Assembly (NCBI GenBank): GCA_014905825.1
Contig: JACGCN010000006.1
Span: 1,612,001-1,676,000, forward strand
Direction of reading: 5' to 3'
DNA: 64,000 bases
Source: Lyophyllum atratum
Taxonomy: Eukaryota > Basidiomycota > Agaricomycetes > Agaricales > Lyophyllaceae
This document shows positions 10,573 to 21,900 of the stretch, piece after piece (the stretch's first letter is position 1; every line of letters starts with the position of its first letter). A program made the position numbers and the translations under genes. The notes under the pieces are model-generated. The model was not told the origin of the DNA. It searched no databases and was given only the letters and a program-made list of their open reading frames with translations.

Positions 10573-10790
10573 GGACCAGACGCGGACTTCAATGAGTTCA
10601 AGGAAGCGGTCAAACAGTGAACCAGCATTTTCAGCTACGGTACCACCCCCACCTCCATTCAACAAAGCTCTCCTCTCTCTGAGTGGACGTGAGCAACGTT
10701 TGGGCCGAATTCCAAGGTATCAGTCCTGCCGGTATGGCTCACGATGTTCCGCTTCAGGATGGAGAAGTGCTTACATGATTTGGTGTCCTA
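10573..10790 (+). pseudogene. Relic of a CE1 esterase exon
   Basis: Translation in one frame gives DFNEFKEAVKQ, stop, TSIFSYGTTPTSIQQSSPLS, EWT, stop, FGPN, and after a frameshift FQGISPAGMAHDVPLQ. This follows the third exon of the intact esterase ([45 protein letters not shown]) block by block. In-frame TGA codons are at 10618 and 10690, the first replacing the tryptophan. I find no esterase N-terminal part or CBM1 next to it. It is best read as the remnant of a duplicated, diverged paralogue. Confidence 0.8.
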
Positions 10791-10877
10791 AGAGGTGTAG
10801 GATGAATCGCACGACTTCGAAAATTGGGTGCAAGGCATCAGGGTCTATAATACACAAGAAGACAACGGTTACAGGTA

Positions 10878-11733
10878 TCATTTGCCAGATCCGTCTTCCC
10901 GCACGCGAGCTCCCGCCTTTTCAAGGACGTTGGTGAGGTGTCTCTGTGCATGCAGAGCCTTAAGATCGTCGGAACCACCGATAGACTGTCCTTGTATGAT
11001 TATGTTGGGGAAGGTATTATGTTGGGTCAGGCGACCCAAGATGGCCTTGATAATCTCGGAGTCCGCTAGAAGCGTATGTGATGCATAAAGGATGAAAGAC
11101 ACATGGAAGTGAACATGACGTACATCGCAAGTCCACCTCGATGACCTTGGGTGGAGGTTGGATATTGTATGTCTCGAGGAGGTTTTTGGCGCTTCGTGAA
11201 TATCTGCGAAGTCATGTTTGGTGCTCAACGCAATATAGGATAAAATAAGCAGCGCGGAGGAACGTACGGGCAGCGTGACTGGGGAAATCACACAGTTTGT
11301 AAGGATACACAAGGGTCCACATCGAAGGCTTTTGGCGTACCTTGCTGAATACAACAACAGGGTATTTTTTATTCAATTTCTGGACCACCTTACTCCAGTC
11401 GACCTTTTTATCGCCGGCATAAATAGCCATATTGACCGGTTGTGTCGGATCCAAATCCTGAACCTCGTCCAAGACTACCTCCACGTCCTCCGTGACCATA
11501 TGCAACAGCCCGAAAATCTCGTCGACGTTGGGCGCAGATGCGGGTTCCGAGTCAGATTTGGCGAGGTGTGCGATATTAGCGCGTGACAAGGCTGAGATAC
11601 CTGCATCTCTCAAAGAAGGGGGCAGTTCCCATGGTACACCAAAGAAGAAGAGGAAGCTAACGAGTAGGGCGAGGAAGATCAGGAAACGGCGGCGGCGGAT
11701 GGACGTCCTTGAGGTGGGTACTGGTGCAGACAT
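10878..11733 (-). CDS. Grx6/7-type monothiol glutaredoxin, membrane anchored
   Basis: Four exons: 11341-11733, 11268-11278, 11124-11203 and 10878-11065, 672 nt or 223 residues. The start is the ATG giving MSAPVPTS; the reading frame further upstream has no other ATG. A basic patch (SIRRRRF) precedes a membrane segment (LIFLALLVSFLFFFGV), which places the domain in the ER/Golgi lumen as for yeast Grx6 and Grx7. The glutaredoxin domain shows KKYPVVVFSK, SRCPYSRSAKNLLE, PPPKVIEVDLR, TFPNIIIQGQSIGGSDDL and an alpha-helical end. The active site is CPYS (monothiol), as in Grx7. The catalytic cysteine is encoded in an 11-nt exon flanked by introns of 62 and 64 nt. The cysteine-less relative lies at 3288-4149. 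Confidence 0.88.
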
Positions 11734-11859
11734 GGATATCACTAGGAAAGAACGTCTCTCACGCCAGCGGACTCGAGTCTCGAGATGGTCAGAGAAATCA
11801 CTGCGTCACTAGCAGGTTACTAGTCACAAGCACCCCTCTTTTTTCTCATCCACATCAAT

Positions 11860-12847
11860 ATGGCCAACACAGCCCCAGTTCGACCGAAAATCGAATATGT
11901 TCTCTTCGATATGGATGGTAAAATCTTCGGGGATTCTCATGGATAGAGCTCAATTTTGCTTTCTAGGCCTTATGATTGACTCCGAGAAAGTCTACACAGA
12001 TGTGACAAGTCAGTTCCAACTCCAGATCTAATCAACCCAGCATCTCGTCAGATCGTGACTCCAGAGCGTCTTGGTAGATGAGATTCTGGGTCAATATGGT
12101 AAAAAGATGACTTGGGACATAAAGGCTGGTTTGATGGGCAAACGTGAGTGGAAGATCGTCATATTCACTCAATCGAGACAACAAACGGACGTTCAATGGG
12201 CCCGGTAGCTGAACGACAGGCCGCGGAACACCTCCTCGCATTCTTCCCCGATATACCTCTTTCACTTGATTCCTACCTCTCACAGCGGAACACGCTCCAA
12301 GACGCTATCTGGCCAACAGTACCTCTTCTCCCGGGGGTTCGCAAACTTGTTCTGCATCTGAAGGCACACAATGTTCCGATCGCGGTCGCCACTGGGTCCA
12401 GACGTCGAAACTTTGAACTGAAGACAGGCCATTTGGGCGAGGTTTTTGATTGTTTCGATGGAAAAGTCGTCTGTGGGGATGATGCACAATATGCCATGAA
12501 GGGTAAACCCGCTCCGGACATATTTCTCGTGGCTGCACGAGAGATGTTGGGCATCGACGTAGGCGACGCAGAAATGTGCAATTCCGAGCAACAAGTCCAT
12601 CGCGCAAAAGGTTTGGTTGTTGAGGATGGTGTTCCCGGCATGCAAGCAGGAAAGCGAGCTGGAATGTCAGGTCTGTTCATGTCATCATCTTCCGAGATCA
12701 TCACTTATGATAATGTCAGTGATCTGGGTCCCGGATGCCAATCTCCTCGATGTTGAATACACTGGCGAAGAACAGGCCGACCAGGTTATTAGATCAATAG
12801 AGGACTTTGTCCCGGAAGAGTGGGGTCTTCCTCCTTATACCTCCTGA
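11860..12847 (+). CDS. HAD-superfamily phosphatase (pseudouridine-5'-phosphatase-like)
   Basis: Five exons (11860-11917, 11967-12008, 12078-12143, 12209-12670, 12720-12847) give 756 nt, 251 residues. The HAD motif I is LFDMDGLMIDSE, split by the first intron after the first base of the Gly codon; motif II lies in VPIAVATGSRRRNFELK, motif III lysine in KGKPAPDIF and motif IV in GLVVEDGVPGMQAGKRAGM. The alpha-helical cap follows motif I. This layout matches HDHD1/GS1-like enzymes, which dephosphorylate pseudouridine 5'-phosphate, and related sugar-phosphate phosphatases; substrate is inferred. It starts 126 bp from the divergent glutaredoxin gene, so the two share a short promoter region. Confidence 0.85.
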
Positions 12848-13015
12848 TCCGTATTGTTCTGGATAAACTAGAAGGATAGAGCTCACGGTTCATCAATTGT
12901 AGACGGGGTATACGTAGGAAGTCAACATATGGATAATCTCGGAAATGCGATATTCCAGCGGGAGAATCCATGTAGTCCCGGACATCCGGACATTTATCCA
13001 TTCTATCTTATCCAA

Positions 13016-14897
13016 CTAACTCGTAGGCACCTTTACCCTCTTCGTGATCCGCAGCGGTGACGTATGCTTGCGGAGAACTTTCTTCGCAGGGCTCGGTGTT
13101 GCTTTCGGCGACGAGGAGGCCAGTGGTCGAGACTGGGAAGATGGAAGCAACGACGGTCTTGAGAGTGAACGCAGTTGACGGAACCTGGATGCCAGAGGAG
13201 ATGTCTTGATCGAGGAAAACGCAAATGACGACAGCTGGGGCTGGGCAGATAGTTTTGGGGGCAAGAAATGAGTATTATCAGCCATGGGAGTAGAAAAGTC
13301 TTGCAGGTTTTCCGCTGTAGGAGACTCGCAGGAGGAACCAAGGGAGCCTAAGCTCCCACTGCTGAAACCTGCACAGATTCGCTCCAAAGATTCAAGAGCC
13401 TTCTCAGCAGTAAGGGTCCCTATATCGCCCGAAGGATGGGTCCTGGACTGTACCGATGTGGACAAAGGCAGGGGGGTACGATCTACATCAAATGGCAATC
13501 TGTCCATTTGTGAATGAGGTTTGTGGGAAGCATCCTTGGAGTTGCGGGCAGTCAGCTACGTACAATGTAGATGTGTCAAAGAGTTGCAGCAAGGCAGAAG
13601 TTGTGGCAGGCCCTTACCGTGACTTCAGATCGAACGCGCTTCACCAGGATTGCCTTCCGCTTTCCGTGCGACCTTGCCGACAGCTTTGTGCCTTGTTTGT
13701 CGGATGTCTTTTGCGGAACAGAGACTCGCTGTTCATGTCGATCTCCCTGAAGATAGAACGCAGTTTCTTCGCCGGAGATACATTCGATCGTTTACTAGGA
13801 GATGAAGAACCTACAATGTCATGTTTGAAGACCTGACCTGCGAGGGAATTGAGGACTCCATCACGAGAAAAACCACTTTGCTGAGGCACAGGCATGCGAG
13901 TACGAACGCGGGGTGGTACACTGATAGCGGGAGTGGGGCTAGGTACCATGGCAGGCTGTGTGAAGTTGGTGCTTGCATGGATTCCACCGGACTTCAATTG
14001 CTTCAACAAGTCATCGACGGCGCGCTCTCCATGCTGCACAAGATCCTCCGTGACAATCGTGTCGGAAATTTCAGACGGAGAAGGGGTGACAAGGTTCTTC
14101 AGGCTGGGGTCCAGTTTGGCTTTGGTCTTCCAGAACTTGGATATTTTTTTTGCATCCTGCAGATCTTTGGTCACCTTGAGGGTCATGTCAATCGTAGCAA
14201 GATAGTCGTCCGGTGTGCGAGGGCCAACCACAGCCGGTATGATTCTCGACCACGATGTTCCAGGCGTCATAGCGGCCCTCTTGATGGAGTCAATCAAGGC
14301 ATCGTCAGTCTTGACTCCCGCTGCAACTGCTCTCCATGCCCCTGACAAGACGGGTTGGTGAAGCCCAATTTCCACCATTGACAAGATAAACTTCTCGGCT
14401 TGCTTCAATCTGAGTTTCAGGGCTTCGTGGCTATCATCGACAGAATTCGCCAGGCGTTTGCGCACGTTTGCCTGGAACCGTTCGGCGTAATAGTCGCTCC
14501 TGAACTTGTTGAGTTCCTCTTCTTGGACCTCTGCCTCCAGTTTAAGATACGCGATTTCGTCTTGTAGCCGCCTATTCTCTGTTTCAAGGGAAAAGAGTTC
14601 GCGGGTCGCCGAAGAGTTGTGGCCTGAAGGCATCACCTGCGTCGTCGTCGTCGGGAGTGATGAATCCAAACTTTGCAACGCAAGATTAGGCAATAAGGAC
14701 ACGGCGTCAGGGGAGACGCGAAAGGGAAAAGAATCAGAAGATGGAGCGCAAGGTACATCGAACACTTCCTCGAGTTTGGTCATGGATGAAGCTCGCGGCG
14801 CGGCTGCTAGGATCCGTACGCCAGTCGGAGAAGTTTCAGATATCGTCCTCCGGTGGGCATGGATGCGGGAGAGAGTTTTGCGGATCGAGAAATACAT
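13016..14897 (-). CDS. Coiled-coil protein of unknown function
   Basis: I read three exons: 13815-14897, 13618-13746 and 13016-13555, 1752 nt, 583 residues, all phase 0. The middle exon is needed because the first reading frame ends in a stop at 13641; the splice ATT|GTAGGT to CTTCAG|GGA moves into the frame that reaches the GTAAGG donor before 13618. A heptad-rich helix spans roughly residues 100-150 (SLETENRRLQDEIAYLKLEA, VQEEELNKF), followed by a second helical region with KLRLKQAEKFI and a conserved-looking block near PGTSWSRIIPAVVGPRTPDD. The C-terminal third is serine/proline-rich and basic (SSPKATPSPAKKVLRK), possibly a phosphorylated and nuclear tail. I do not recognise the family. 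Confidence 0.65.
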
Positions 14898-15194
14898 CCT
14901 GGGATTGTGGGTGGAGTGTCTACAGGATGCCTAGGGAAGGACAAGGTTGTAGCGGCTGACTAGCTGACTACTGACCACTTGAGCAAGGATCTCGTGGCCT
15001 CGCTAGCGGCTGACAGAGGTAGAATTTCCATAGATGTCGGCCAATGATTTGGCAAGGCTGGTCAAATAGTCAGTACGTATTAGCCAGTACTGAAAGTTGC
15101 AGCATAGGAAGAGGAGTGAAACTGTTCGGCCCGGAGCTTGCCGTCGATGACTGATTGGCTTGTGTTGAACTGGCGTCACCTCCATCCTACCACA

Positions 15195-16535
15195 ATGAGC
15201 CAATATCCTGTCCCTCCGCCATCTTACGGCTCTGCAGGTCAGCCGAAGCCCAGCAACACCTTTTTTGAAGATCGTGCAGCCCAGGAACCCCTCCTTGGCC
15301 CTTCAAGCTCGGGCAGAGCTGGAATATACAACCAGCCAGATGAAGGCGATGTTCCGGACGATTTCAAGGTGTGCGGAGCGCTGTTCAAAGCTCCTATGTC
15401 CCTCTCACTCATTAGCTACTCTCTTATTATGGTAGTATGGTACGACGGTGTCAGAAAGCTCTCCGGAGATCAGGAAAGCCTTCATTCGCAAGGTGTACAC
15501 CATCCTGCGTAAGTCCTCGCACCCCAATCTTTCAGTTATTAAACTTAAGTTCTTGCGGGGCGTAGTCTGCCAAATTGTAAACTCATTCTATTACATGCAA
15601 TTGAATTTATCCTCTAACACCTCCTACAGCTTGCAACGACACTTGTAGGCGGAGGCATCTCCCAGTCTCCCGAGACTGTGTACTGGGTTCAAACACAGTG
15701 AGTCACAATCTTCTCTCTTCTCCTACCCGTCACTCGCATCCTGACTACCGCACTAGCATCTGGTCCTTCTATGTCCCGCTGTTTCTCACTCTGGTCAACC
15801 TCGGCTTCCTGTACTGGAAGCGCCACAGCCATCCCCTGAACTTCGTCCTACTGAGCACTTTCACGCTTTTGGAGGCTTTCACGCTTGGAGTTGTGATAGC
15901 GTTCTATGAGAATAGGATTGTGATACAAGCACTGTGCGTTTGGTGTCCTTTGTCATTAGAGCAGCTTTGACAGTTTCGTCTAGGATCATCACCCTCGGCG
16001 TATTCCTTGGGCTCACGTTGTTCACTTTCCAGTCGAAGGTTTGGGCTTATCCTTCAATTTCCCCTTGGTATACTCACGCTGCGTTAGTATGACTTCTCGG
16101 GAATGGGACCCTTCCTTTTCGCCGCCCTCATTGCCTTGAGTAGGACCTACTTTTTCTTTTGTGACTCGTTGTCTGACTATAGTGCCTAGTAATGACCGGC
16201 TTCGTCGGCGTGTTCATTCCGTTTGGTAAAACCATGGACCTCATATTCGCTATCGGAGGCTGTCTCCTGTTTAGTGGATATATCGTGTATGACACTTACC
16301 TCATCAACAACAAGCTCTCTCCAGACGAGTTCATCATGGGAGCCATCTCTCTCTACCTGGAGTACGCCCCCGTTTATCACATATATCTTAAGTTGTATTG
16401 ACATGCTTTGACCCACAGCTTCATCAACCTGTGTATGTTTTCTTGGGCAGCATGCGAACCGCACTGACGTTTGTTCTTTATTCTTTGACAGTCCTCAGCA
16501 TTCTTCGTCTCCTCAACAACATCGACGACCGCTGA
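15195..16535 (+). CDS. BAX inhibitor-1 / lifeguard family membrane protein
   Basis: Ten exons (15195-15368, 15436-15508, 15566-15576, 15630-15697, 15757-15933, 15984-16038, 16088-16139, 16190-16361, 16419-16432, 16492-16535) total 840 nt, 279 residues. The proline-rich cytosolic N-terminus leads into IRKAFIRKVYTIL and about seven membrane segments: LCQILATTLVGG, WSFYVPLFLTLVNLGFLYW, NFVLLSTFTLLEAFTLGVVI, IITLGVFLGLTLFTF, FLFAALIAL with MTGFVGVFIPF, and IFAIGGCLLFSGYIVYDTYLI, with the conserved acidic Ca2+-leak residues expected in the last ones (YDTYLI, SPDEF). Yeast Bxi1 acts in the ER/vacuole in calcium and stress signalling. Two exons of 11 and 14 nt are required to restore LCQILATT and FINLFLSIL. 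Confidence 0.9.
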
Positions 16536-16716
16536 AGCACAAGCCATATGATTCTCATGTGTATCGGACGATTGATCTATGTCTAGTTTCCTTTTGACTT
16601 GTATACTAAATTTGTCCCGTTGAATACGTTGTGATGCTATTTGCTACCCTCTCTTCATGTGTGGTATATACAAAGACCTTATCTGAGATCATACGGCCTC
16701 CTTCGTCTACGAGCAT

Positions 16717-18493
16717 CTACGAGGGAGAGACATCCTTCGCCTTGAAGAGGTAATGGCCAAGGCCCCATCTGTTATAAAAAACGTATTGTTATCATCAGGA
16801 AGCGAGAGGATATCGGGCTAGCCAGGGACTTACTGCTGACCGTCGTCCATATTGAACAGCTCAGAGCACGCCATGTAGAACACTCGGAACCTACGAATTG
16901 CTCAACATCGACGCAGTAAGGCAGACAATCACGAAGCCGGAGCCGTACCGGTAAAATGCCTTGGTAGCTTCCGTCGGAGATTTCCCTTTGCTTAGCGCGT
17001 CGTCTCTAAGCTCTGCGAGGCCTTCTGTTAACGAACAATGCTACAGCTCAGGGAATGCTTATCGACGCGGTACAGGGGGAGTTGGTACCTTTGCCATTCT
17101 TATCTTGGAGTTTAAGCCAATCCTCACATGTGCGGGAGTAGTGCGTCCCGTTGATATACCAGCTGCGGATGAGTGTCAAGTCGGATTGAAAATAGGTCTT
17201 CAGAAACCGCGTGAGCAGACGCGATGCGTAATATAGGTGCATGACGCACAAAAAGGTCCTGTGAAGGCATTGTGCCCCCTTCAAAATGATTCTTATTAGT
17301 ATTCACAACGCATATCTGTACGAGAAGCGGTACGAACCTGAAAAGAAGTTCTGAGCCATCCAACCATCGTCTTCCTCGAAATGGTATGGCATTGTCCGAT
17401 GGCAGAAGACGTGTATGAATAATAGGGCGTCGTCTTCCTCGTTAGTTGATAGAGACTTTGGCCGCAGCCAGGTGGACACCTTCCGGAACAGAACCTGGTA
17501 GTTCTTCATGTGTTCAAACATCTGATGGACGCAGGGCCTTGATTGATGTGTAAGGTATGAGGGTAGAAGTGGCAAGAACCTCGATGGATATTATTCTGTC
17601 AAAGCTGTGGGTTGGTACAATATAAGTAGCGATATAAGTCAAGTCAGAATACACCCACAATCTTTCACCGCCAAAGTTGAACGTGTTGATGTCTGCAGTG
17701 AGAACCTATGGATATGAAAGTCAAGATATGGTCCTTCTTGACAGGTTCAGGTACGTACTACGATGTTAGAGAGACCTCGAAGTTTAGCTGTTGAATCAAT
17801 ATGAGCCTTTTGTGTCGCCGAATTTGATAATCCTGTAATGCGGGAATTGGGATATTTCTGGACCAGCCATCAGCGTCAGATTCTGGGAAGATGATGTGTT
17901 GGAAGTGTTCACCTGAGCCAGAAACAGCGAAAGACTGCCCCATCCTTTAGGAGGGTTAGAAGTGGGTATATGACGGATCTGAAGTACACAAACCACATCC
18001 TAGATCCAAGATGTCTAGGCCGTTCCTCAGTTGGGCCTTCTCACAGTAGCTTTCCAACATGTGGATTTCGGCTTCAGCGAGGGTTTCCTTCCCGGTTGGG
18101 TACAGACACGACGAATATTTGGCGTAAGGACCAAGAGTAGATAGCATAAACTGTGTGGGGATCTATACGAGGTCAGGGGTGTTCTATATGCCACGCTCGA
18201 AATAAGAGCTCACTTCGTAGTGTTGCTCATTGGCTTTCTCGGGGACCTCGGCGATGCTCTCCCGTGCGCGAACTTGCTCAATCCAACGCATTTTCGCAGC
18301 ATAATTGGCCTCAAATGAGCCGTGGTCTATTTCACGGAGCCTCTGGCGCAGGAGTGCACGAATGACACGTCTAATAATGAAATCGGGAACCAGCCCCTGT
18401 CAAACGTGATGAGATAAGAGAGGACTAGGGGAGAACGGGGCGTACTTTGTCGAGGAGATCATACCCAACATGCAGCAAAGATTGGAGGGCCAT
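16717..18493 (-). CDS. CFA-synthase-like SAM-dependent methyltransferase
   Basis: Multi-exon gene; outer limits are the ATG at 18493 (MALQSLLHVGYDLLDK) and the TAG at 16717 (after HYLFKAKDVSPS). The pieces read in order: RRVIRALLRQRLREID, PYAKYSSCLYPTG, then the SAM-binding motif LDILDLGCG joined to WGSLSLFLAQ by a splice within the Gly codon, EMFEHMKNYQ, HVFCHRTMPYHFEE, GWMAQNFFSGGTMPS, SWYINGTHYSRTCEDWL and a C-terminal helical part. This is the organisation of cyclopropane-fatty-acyl-phospholipid synthase-like enzymes and plant coclaurine N-methyltransferases. The substrate cannot be told from sequence. At least seven introns of about 50-60 nt are present; I did not fix each border. It is divergent from the Mdm31 gene, with 179 bp between the starts. 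Confidence 0.82.
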
Positions 18494-18672
18494 GGCAGTT
18501 GGAAGTTGAGATGTGTCGGAGCATTAGATGAGTAGCAACCTGTAGCAACCTGGGTCTGCGCTTCTGGTCGATCGAGGTCGCAATCGGTGGTACTCGGTTA
18601 CGTAATTTTGGTTACATAATGGGAACCAAGATGACGACTTGAATTTGAAAACCGTGTTGTGGCCTCCACTGC

Positions 18673-21167
18673 ATGGCGTTGACGTCGCTGAGTCGACTCG
18701 CGGCGAGGGCTGCCCTGCCCTGCCAACGTCCCCGCGCCGTCGTCGAGCGCTACACTCTTATCAGAAACTTCTTCTGCCAACAACGACCACCATTCGCGTC
18801 TCACCACCGCTTCGCGCCTGTTTCACATGCGTCCATCTGGCTGCCTCTTGCTGCTCGCAGATTTCATACCGCGTTGCCGAGCCATAAAGCAAGACCACAA
18901 GCTCCCAGCAGACCTCCAGAACCTGACAAGCACACCAAATCTGCCGCGCCAACCGAACCCGACCCCGACAAAACCCCCAGTTCGCCAGATTCACGCCCGA
19001 ACTACAACCCTGACGATTACTCGAGCTTCTTTCGACGCCTGGCTCAGTCCGTCCCTCACCCCCATACCCCTACTCGTGATGACCTGTTGAGCGTGGCAAC
19101 CGGATTCTGGCAGCGCACCCGCATACGCTTCAAATGGTTCACCGTCAGGTCGTTTCGCAAATTCAATGCAGATGACATGTCCGCGTTCTTCACCTGGTTT
19201 CTCATGAGTCAAACAATTTGGATACTAATTGGGACGTGAGTTACGGTCCGCTGCAAGAACTTGTTTATGCTCATCACCCTTTAACAGCACCACATTCTTT
19301 TCAGTAATTTTTGCCATTATTAACAGTCTCCGCCTTCAAAGTGCGTCCAAATATCTCAACTTAGAACTTGTTCTTAAGCCCTGTCTAGATTATGTTGCTC
19401 GCGCCATTAGCGACTATCTGACCTCCGAAACTGGTGTTACAATCATTTTCGAATCCGCTATCGTTCCAAAATGGAAGGACTCCCGAATTTCTTTCAAAAA
19501 CGTATATGTTTCCCGCAGGCCACCTCAATCAACGCCCGCCGAAACCCGCAAACGTGCCGACCATCTAGCCGCCCTTGGCTACGATGTCAGTAACCACCCC
19601 GCATACCACCGTGTCGGAGAAGATGAAGACGTTGACGACTTGCCATCCACGACGGAAGAAGACTGGAATATGGCCTTATTCGATTTGAATATTGACTCCG
19701 TGGACGTCACGCTTTCGTTGTGGAGATGGTTAGATGGCAAAGGGCTTATCGAGGACGCTGTGGTCAAGGGTGTTCGCGGTGTTTTAGGTATGTATACCTT
19801 TGCAAATTATCTGCCAATCATTGATGCACTAATGCACCTAATAGACCGTCGAGGAGTACATTGGGATCCCGACAACCCCCCTGATCCCGCTGAATTTCGT
19901 CACAAGGCACATCCTGGTGATTTTGAACTCGAATCTCTCCAACTTGAAGACGTCCTCGTTACCGTCCACCAGCCGGGTAATTTTCGCCCTTACACAGCAT
20001 CTATCTTTCGCGCGGACTTCCGCCTATTTAGGAAACGCTGGTTATTCTATGACTTCTTGCGCGCAGAAAATATCGTTGGCCAATTTGACAACTGTCTGTT
20101 CAGTTTGCACAAACCACAGAGCATTGGGAGGACTACCGAGATGGATTTAAGAGATGGAGAGTGGGCTAGGATGGTTAGTGTGTCGTATAAACGCGCTCCC
20201 AACGTCGCTGATGACCAGACTGGACAGTCTCGTATTCGTATAGATGGTGTTAATATCGACCATCTAAAAGGCTCGACCACAGTAAATGGCCCCATCTCCT
20301 GGATCACTTCAGGCAAAGTCGACGCAGTTCTAGACATCAAGTTCCCCCGCGATCCTCACGACGATCTTCCGTTCAACGCTATCCTCGGCGAAATCGCCGA
20401 CGCTATCTCGACCTCCCTCTCCCCTGATAACCCTGAGCTCGACCGGATTCCAGGTCAACGTGAGCTCGCCAAACCAGCTCTCACCGCTCCTCAGGGCGCT
20501 GAGGGCGACGACCACGAGGACAAACTTAAAGTTGTCATTGATATCGACCTGCGGTTCCGCGATGTGAAGGCCGCTGTGCCAATCTTTGCCAAAGACCTAT
20601 CATACGTCAATAACGCGTTCATTTGGCCTATCGTGGCGTTTATGAAGTAGGTGACCATTCGTTACATATCTGCTCGTGGTATTGATGGTGACACAGCGCA
20701 AACCGAACGTTGGTGCCTATACATTGTCGGGTAGTCTTGGACTTGGATAATTTCGATGGAGCTTGGACTGTAAGCTGTTTTCTTCATACCTAAGATACCT
20801 GTATGCTGATGTTTTTTTAGATGTGGGAAAGTACGGCTGCAACTCTACTTCACTTTATACTGGTGTACTTATATTTTTGCAAAGCTGGTATGATGGACGC
20901 GATATCTCTCAAGGTACATATCATTGAGGACCACCCATCATCTGCTGACATCTGCTTTAGACCTACGAGGCTCTGGCCTATCACGTCTCACAGTCAGCTC
21001 TGAATAGGCAACGGATAAAAACCGTGAGCCTTTGGAGTCTGCAGATGACCGCCAGCGCCATCCTTTCAGCGTTACGGAACGCTGTCAATCCCATATCACA
21101 CCATCTCAAGGATGCGTACAACAAAAGCGCCTCAGTGTACGATGCAGCGCAGTTACCGGCAGTCTGA
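18673..21167 (+). CDS. MDM31: Mitochondrial inner-membrane protein Mdm31/Mdm32
   Basis: Required in yeast for mitochondrial shape, nucleoid stability and lipid homeostasis. Seven exons: 18673-19235, 19288-19787, 19845-20646, 20697-20769, 20821-20830, 20885-20913, 20961-21167, 2184 nt or 727 residues. The N-terminus is rich in Arg/Ser/Ala without acidic residues (MALTSLSRLAARAAL), as in a mitochondrial targeting signal. Then come FNADDMSAFFTWFLMSQTIWILIGTT and FFSVIFAIINSLRL (membrane part), a long intermembrane-space domain with FKNVYVSRRPP, DVTLSLWRWLDGKGL, DFELESLQLEDV, and the closing DGAWT..TYEALAYHVSQSALNRQRIK. Intron 2 is 57 nt, divisible by three and free of stops, so it can be missed. 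A 10-nt exon (20821-20830) restores the WTMWETGMMDAISLK block. Confidence 0.9.
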
Positions 21168-21265
21168 ACGCTTGGCCGTCTATTTATCGAAATGTGGGCT
21201 ATAGTGCGGATTGTGGTATCATATAATGTAGGTGAGATAAATTATTATTACTGACGATAAGAGCA

Positions 21266-21900
21266 CTAATTGATATGCTTCAAGAACGGTTGCTTCGACT
21301 TCGTCGATGCGTACATCTCCAAACGCTGCTCCTGAGCAACAACGATCGCGCAAAAGCTGTTCAGAGTCAGATGCCTGGTGGAGCGGGCTGAAGGATATAC
21401 ATACCGATCTGCGAGGGCGAGTATCCGGCACCGTGTGCACTGCGCGGGATCGAGGCAGGTGCAGTCGTATCGTCTGACTGGATGCGAGGCCCGCGCCTGA
21501 GTCTTTTCCCCAATCGTAACGAAGGAAGGCTTGGTGCATTTCGCCTTCTTTTCAATTCGACCATCTGCGACTTTGGGTGTGGCGCTTTTGTGTTGGCATG
21601 ATTTCCCCGATCGGGAATTGGCATTTACCCCGCCTGCCTTCGTAGAGACAGTGACGCTCTTCCCGTTTACCTTCTGCGAGGCGTGTGATGACGTTTTTGG
21701 TGATGAAATTGAGCTGGGCGGATCGGAAGGCTTGGATGAAAGGGGGGCGGCAGGATCCCTCACGGACGTAAAGCACGCCAGTGTCCGCTTGAGCAATCGC
21801 TGTTTCTTTACGTACTCTTTGCATCGAGGTCGTATCACAATTTTTGCCCTTGAGGCATCGCTGAGGAATGTACATTAGCGTGGATCTTGGTGGCAGAGTC
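21266..21900 (-). CDS. Hypothetical basic, cysteine-containing protein (3' part)
   Basis: An open frame of about 190 codons ending in a stop at 21266. It begins with a basic helix (RPRCKEYVKKQRLLKRTL), continues through a serine/proline/lysine-rich linker, and has a cysteine cluster CTCLDPAQCTRC followed by a hydrophobic C-terminal helix. The frame has no ATG at its beginning, so an upstream exon in 21900-22470 is likely, but I cannot place it. A competing frame from the ATG at 21875 overlaps and cannot be excluded. No family is recognised. Confidence 0.35.
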
